A stretch of DNA of 64,000 nucleotides from the NCBI GenBank assembly GCA_014860805.1, contig JACZJB010000136.1:36948-100947 (forward strand), given 5' to 3'. Below the pieces are notes generated by a model. That model worked only from the letters and a program-made list of their open reading frames with translations, made no database searches and was not told where the DNA came from. Below are positions 59,810 through 64,000 of the stretch, in pieces. Within the stretch, counting starts at the first letter, position 1, and the number at the start of each line of letters is the position of its first letter. Origin of the DNA: Anaerolineales bacterium. GTDB lineage: Bacteria > Chloroflexota > Anaerolineae > Anaerolineales > Villigracilaceae. Made by a program: the position numbers and the translations under genes.

Positions 59810-60460
59810 ATGTTACCAATTGGTGATGACAATAGCTCTCGTAGATTAATCCCTTTGGTCACTTACGCGTTGATCGTCTTGAATATCCTGTTTTTTCTAG
59901 TAGAGATGAGCGGCGGTGACGCTTTTATTGTGCAATGGGCTTTTATTCCCAGCCGCTTCCTTGCCAACCCCGTTGCTGATTTTCCAACATTGTTCACTTC
60001 CATGTTCATGCATGCCGGGTTGCTTCATTTGGGCGGCAATATGCTTTATTTATGGATCTTCGGCGACAATGTGGAAGACCGCTTCGGGCATACAAAGTTC
60101 CTGATCTTTTATTTGCTCTGCGGTCTCGGGGCAACATTTGCGCAGTTGATGTTCAGCCTTGATTCGAACATCCCCAATCTGGGTGCGTCGGGTGCCATCG
60201 CAGGAGTGCTTGGTTCTTATATTTTGATGTTTCCCAAAGGTAGGATTCGAGTTTTACAGGGTCAGCGGGTTGTTCAAGCACCCGCATTGATGGTGATTGG
60301 TTTCTGGATCGTTCTGCAGTTATTTAGCGGCATCGGTTCCATCGCAGCAACCACAGACACGGGCGGCGTGGCATACATGGCACACATTGGTGGATTTGTC
60401 GCAGGGTTTGTACTGACTTTTTTGCTCAGAGGAAATACATCAACCCAGTTGACTGCTTAA
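59810..60460 (+). CDS. Rhomboid-family intramembrane serine protease
   Basis: GGNMLYLWIFGDNVEDRFG, GASGAIAGVLGSY (catalytic Ser), AHIGGFVAGF (catalytic His). Confidence 0.93.
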   Translation: MLPIGDDNSSRRLIPLVTYALIVLNILFFLVEMSGGDAFIVQWAFIPSRFLANPVADFPTLFTSMFMHAGLLHLGGNMLYLWIFGDNVEDRFGHTKFLIFYLLCGLGATFAQLMFSLDSNIPNLGASGAIAGVLGSYILMFPKGRIRVLQGQRVVQAPALMVIGFWIVLQLFSGIGSIAATTDTGGVAYMAHIGGFVAGFVLTFLLRGNTSTQLTA

Positions 60461-60470
60461 GAGGATCTGC

Positions 60471-61745
60471 ATGGCGCTTCATTCCCCTTCGAGTCCATAT
60501 GATTGGACATTCCGCCGCGTCGTCTGGGCGACGCTGGTATTCGCTTCGGTTATCTTTTGCTTCTGGCTTCTCTATCAGTTTAACCAGGTCGTTTTTGTTC
60601 TCTTTATCGCCATTGTAATAGGGACGGTCATTCGGCCAGCCGTCGCCTGGTTGCATCAGCGTGGACTCCCCCGTACGGTAGGAGTTGTTTTTGTCTATCT
60701 TCTGTTATTGTTCCTGCTTGCGGGTTTTCTGATGTTGCTATTTCCGTTGGTCATTGAGCAAAGCACAACCATGGTTGCCGCAATGCCGGGCTATTATCAA
60801 AACCTGCGTGAATGGATGATAAATTACCCCAACCCGTTCATTGTGCAATTAAGCGAATTCATCCCAGTGACGCTTCCAAGCCTGAGCCCAGTTCAGCAGA
60901 CGGGGGAGGACGTCATGACTTCAGTGGGGCAGGTATCTGGTTATGTGACATCGGCAGCCCGCTTCTTTTTTATCTTCATTGTCGTTCTGGTACTTGCCTA
61001 TTATTGGACGATTGATGGACCGCGCGTCATCCAGTCGTTTTTGCTGTTGGTTCCACAAGAGAAGCGCGAGAATATCGGCGAATTGGTCTCTGCCATGGAA
61101 GTCAGAGTGGGACACTATATAGTCGGGCAGGGTGTCCTTTGCCTGGTGATCGGTATTCTGGCTCTGATTGCTTATCTAATTATCGGGTTGCCCAATGCAA
61201 TTGTCCTGGCGCTTGTTGCGGCTTTGTTTGAGGCGGTTCCGATCATCGGTCCATTGCTGGGGGCTGTCCCTGCTGCGATCGTGGCATTGTCCATTTCGCC
61301 CGATAAACTGATCTGGGTCATCGTTGCGACAGTTGTTATCCAGCAGTTGGAGAATAGCCTGTTGGTACCTCGTGTTATGAGTAAGGCAGTTGGAGTCAAC
61401 CCCTTCGTTACGCTGCTTGCGCTGTTTGCCTTTGGTTCTTTCTATGGCGTTATTGGAGCGCTCATGGCAATTCCCATGGCGGCCACCATTCAACTGCTGC
61501 TCAATTATTTTGTCTTTCACCCGGCAGCAATGGAAGCGGATGCTTCAACCGGGCGTGATTACGCCAGTCGTTTGCGTTATGCGGCTCAGGATCTGGCACA
61601 GGATCTACGCAAACAGGCACGGCTCAGGAAAAGAGGCACCGACTTGCGGATCAAGCAGATCGATCAGGTGATGGACGAGATCGAGACAATAACAACCGAT
61701 CTGGATGCATTATTGGCTCAGGCAAGCGCGGTGGATGAAACATGA
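60471..61745 (+). CDS. AI-2E family transporter
   Basis: 424 aa; polytopic; PIIGPLLGAVPAAIVAL, QQLENSLLVPRVMSKAVGVNPFVTLLALF. Confidence 0.88.
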   Translation: MALHSPSSPYDWTFRRVVWATLVFASVIFCFWLLYQFNQVVFVLFIAIVIGTVIRPAVAWLHQRGLPRTVGVVFVYLLLLFLLAGFLMLLFPLVIEQSTTMVAAMPGYYQNLREWMINYPNPFIVQLSEFIPVTLPSLSPVQQTGEDVMTSVGQVSGYVTSAARFFFIFIVVLVLAYYWTIDGPRVIQSFLLLVPQEKRENIGELVSAMEVRVGHYIVGQGVLCLVIGILALIAYLIIGLPNAIVLALVAALFEAVPIIGPLLGAVPAAIVALSISPDKLIWVIVATVVIQQLENSLLVPRVMSKAVGVNPFVTLLALFAFGSFYGVIGALMAIPMAATIQLLLNYFVFHPAAMEADASTGRDYASRLRYAAQDLAQDLRKQARLRKRGTDLRIKQIDQVMDEIETITTDLDALLAQASAVDET

Positions 61746-62953
61746 CAAAACAAGTTGCAGTGTTTGGTGCGGCGGTCATGACCACGCTGCTTGCGTTGGT
61801 TGTGTTCTGGCAGTTTCGCATTGTGGCTGTTTATATTATGGCTTCGCTTGCACTGGCAGCGACGGTTCGCCCATTGATCCTGAATTGGAAAAAACATGGC
61901 TGGGTGATGCGTGTGGTCTTGATCCTCCTTTACCTGGTTGGATTTGGCGGCTTCGGCTTCTTGATCCTGTTTGTTGGCAGGCACGCGGTTAATGACATCC
62001 AACAATTGGCTGAAACCCTGTCCGTGCAGGGTGCCTGGAGTATGCCGCTCTGGTTGGAAGGCAGCTCATTTCAAAAGTTACTGGTTGCATGGCTGCCTGT
62101 ACCGGCGGCGTTGTTTGAAGCGATGACCGGCGAACAAGGTCAATTTGTTCTGCCTGCCATGCTCAACTTCACGGAGAACATCGGCACTTTTGTAAGCGGC
62201 GCATTCCTTATTTTATTTTTGAGCATTTATTGGAGTATCAACCAGATTCATTTTGAACGGCTCTGGCTTTCGTTGCTTCCATCTGAACAGCGCAAACGCG
62301 CCCGCGGAATTTGGCGGACGATCGAACCAGACCTTGGTGCATATATCCGCAGTGAACTGATTCAAAGCCTGCTGGCTGTATTGTTATTAGGCGCTGGTTA
62401 TTGGCTGCTTGGATCGCCGTTCCCGGTCTTGTTGGCATTGCTCGGCGCTTTGGCGTGGCTGGTACCTGTGGTGGGCGTCCTGCTGGCAGTGATTCCGCTC
62501 ATGTTGATCGGAATGTTGACCAGTGTGCAACTCAGCCTTATTACAGTTTTATATACGGTCATTGTGGTGGTTGCCTTGCAAGTGTTGGTGGAGCCGCGTC
62601 TGTACAGACGGAATTGGAATAGTCCGATCCTGACTCTCATCATCATGGTAGCCATGGCAGATGCGTTTGGTTTGATTGGCATCATAATTGCACCGCCTGT
62701 TTCTGTTTTACTTCAGATCGTGTGGAAGCTTCTGGTCAGCAACCGTCTGGCGCCAGGAGCCGCCATTCAAATTTTAGATCTCAAGGAACGTCAGGAACAT
62801 CTTCGAACTGTGATTGCAGAAATGGAAGAATCTGTGCCGCCCTTGGTCCTGAGCAGCATGGAGCGCCTCACTGCTTTACTGGAGAAAGCCGAACCCATCC
62901 TGCCTGTAGTTTCGCTGGCTGAAACTTCTGAATCTCGCCTGCCATTGTCATAA
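61742..62953 (+). CDS. AI-2E family transporter, divergent paralog
   Basis: 403 aa; 4-nt overlap with preceding gene; LVPVVGVLLAVIPLMLIGML, LVEPRLYRRNWNSPILTLIIMVAMADAFGLIGIIIAPPVSVLLQ. Confidence 0.82.
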   Translation: MTKQVAVFGAAVMTTLLALVVFWQFRIVAVYIMASLALAATVRPLILNWKKHGWVMRVVLILLYLVGFGGFGFLILFVGRHAVNDIQQLAETLSVQGAWSMPLWLEGSSFQKLLVAWLPVPAALFEAMTGEQGQFVLPAMLNFTENIGTFVSGAFLILFLSIYWSINQIHFERLWLSLLPSEQRKRARGIWRTIEPDLGAYIRSELIQSLLAVLLLGAGYWLLGSPFPVLLALLGALAWLVPVVGVLLAVIPLMLIGMLTSVQLSLITVLYTVIVVVALQVLVEPRLYRRNWNSPILTLIIMVAMADAFGLIGIIIAPPVSVLLQIVWKLLVSNRLAPGAAIQILDLKERQEHLRTVIAEMEESVPPLVLSSMERLTALLEKAEPILPVVSLAETSESRLPLS

Positions 62954-62955
62954 TT

Positions 62956-63030
62956 ACTCTCCCCCAGTAAGCGGAGACAAACACTCCCCAGCCGATGGAT
63001 GTGCCGCGGGAGTGTTTTGTTTATGATGAG
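62956..63030 (+). repeat. Intergenic hairpin module family B, copy 4
   Basis: CTCTCCCCCAGTAAGCGGAGACAAACACTCCCCAGCCGATGGATGTGCCGCGGGAGTGTTTT. Confidence 0.75.
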
Positions 63031-63151
63031 ATAGTAACCTGCGCGCTTTGGGTGATGGTTTTTATACGCTGATCCCAGCCAAAAGTACACATCGCATTCG
63101 GACTATTAAACCACCCGTAAGGGATTCGAACGAACAAGAAAGAGACTGTCC

Positions 63152-64000
63152 ATGAAAATTAAAAATGTTTTTGCCTTAAATACCATTCTGGCAATTGTTT
63201 TGCTGCTGACATCATGCAGCACGCTAAAACCGACCCCTACAGCACAACCTGAACCAACACCGACTGTTGTGGTCATCCCTGTTACAGGCGCGCAATATCA
63301 ATTTGTTACCGATAAACTTCTGTTGCCTGTAACACGTACACTGACCCAGGATTTTGGACTGAATATCGATGACGATGACAGACAAAATACGGATAACAAA
63401 TTTGGGGATTTGCTTACTCTGCTCACATCGGTTGCCCCGGAACTTGAATTACAGTCAACGCTTGATCAGGCGGTAGACAACGGACAACTGGTCACTCTGC
63501 ACATGGTGAAGGCGGATGATTTTTTGAATGACCCCAGTGTTTTATGGTCTGTCTATTTAGGGCAACGGACTCAGGCTGCGCCTGCATTTGACGGCTCGGA
63601 CCAATTCACGCTTGACTCAGCCACGCCTCTTGACTCGCCGATAGTTGGTTCGCTGACGAATGGCCACTTCACAGGTGGGCCGGGTGCGGCGCGAGTCCGT
63701 ATGCTTTTGCTTGGTCAGCAAGTCGAGGTGGATCTGATCGGCGTACGCCTTGAAGCAGATGTCAGCGCGGCTGGATGCGTTAACGGCAAACTAGGCGGCG
63801 GCATCACTGTGGAAGAATTCCGCAATAGGCTTCTCCCAGCCATCGCGGATGGACTCAATCAAGTGATTGCAGCAAATAATTCGGCAGCGACCCCGATCCT
63901 GCAAGCCTTTGACTCAAATAAAGATAAGGTCATCACCGTTGAGGAACTCGAGAAGAATCCTGTGTTGATGCTCGCGGTTTCCCCCGATCTGGATCTGCTG
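63152..64000 (+). CDS. EF-hand-containing lipoprotein (truncated by window end)
   Basis: Translated directly: MKIKNVFALNTILAIVLLLTSCSTLKPTPTAQPEPTPTVVVIP...FDSNKDKVITVEELEKNPVLMLAVSPDLDLL, open to the edge; absent from ORF track. Confidence 0.7.
   Translation, partial: MKIKNVFALNTILAIVLLLTSCSTLKPTPTAQPEPTPTVVVIPVTGAQYQFVTDKLLLPVTRTLTQDFGLNIDDDDRQNTDNKFGDLLTLLTSVAPELELQSTLDQAVDNGQLVTLHMVKADDFLNDPSVLWSVYLGQRTQAAPAFDGSDQFTLDSATPLDSPIVGSLTNGHFTGGPGAARVRMLLLGQQVEVDLIGVRLEADVSAAGCVNGKLGGGITVEEFRNRLLPAIADGLNQVIAANNSAATPILQAFDSNKDKVITVEELEKNPVLMLAVSPDLDLL

Overview
This looks like a chromosomal window from an Anaerolineae-like Chloroflexota bacterium (taxonomy inferred from gene style, not tested). 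From left to right it contains: (i) a minus-strand sugar operon with LacI regulator, ChvE/GguAB-type ABC importer, UPF0303 protein, Gfo/Idh oxidoreductase, NAD-epimerase, FGGY kinase and AraD-type epimerase; (ii) a complete hypABFCDE hydrogenase-maturation operon with no hydrogenase structural genes in view; (iii) a 4030-aa secreted mosaic protein with a DMFA-like N-terminus, DUF4082 pair, deacetylase-like region, 4+6 tandem Ig/cadherin-like repeats and a C-terminal sortase domain preceded by LPxTG-like motifs; (iv) an alpha-glucoside/trehalose-type ABC operon whose MalG-like permease carries an inserted c-type cytochrome domain (CAACH plus distal Met) in its first extracytoplasmic loop; (v) a plus-strand series of small membrane, CPBP and lipoprotein genes separated by a repeated intergenic module; (vi) a two-component system plus HD-GYP and GGDEF proteins sharing a nearly duplicated PAS domain; (vii) an envelope/stress cluster (dodecin, GlsB, cupin, CsbD, YtxH, BON/PRC, rhomboid, AI-2E) with a second covarying hairpin repeat family. 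No tRNA, rRNA, CRISPR array, transposase or integrase was recognised. The strongest candidates for something undescribed are the cytochrome-permease fusion, the giant protein-sortase fusion, and the two families of intergenic hairpin modules.
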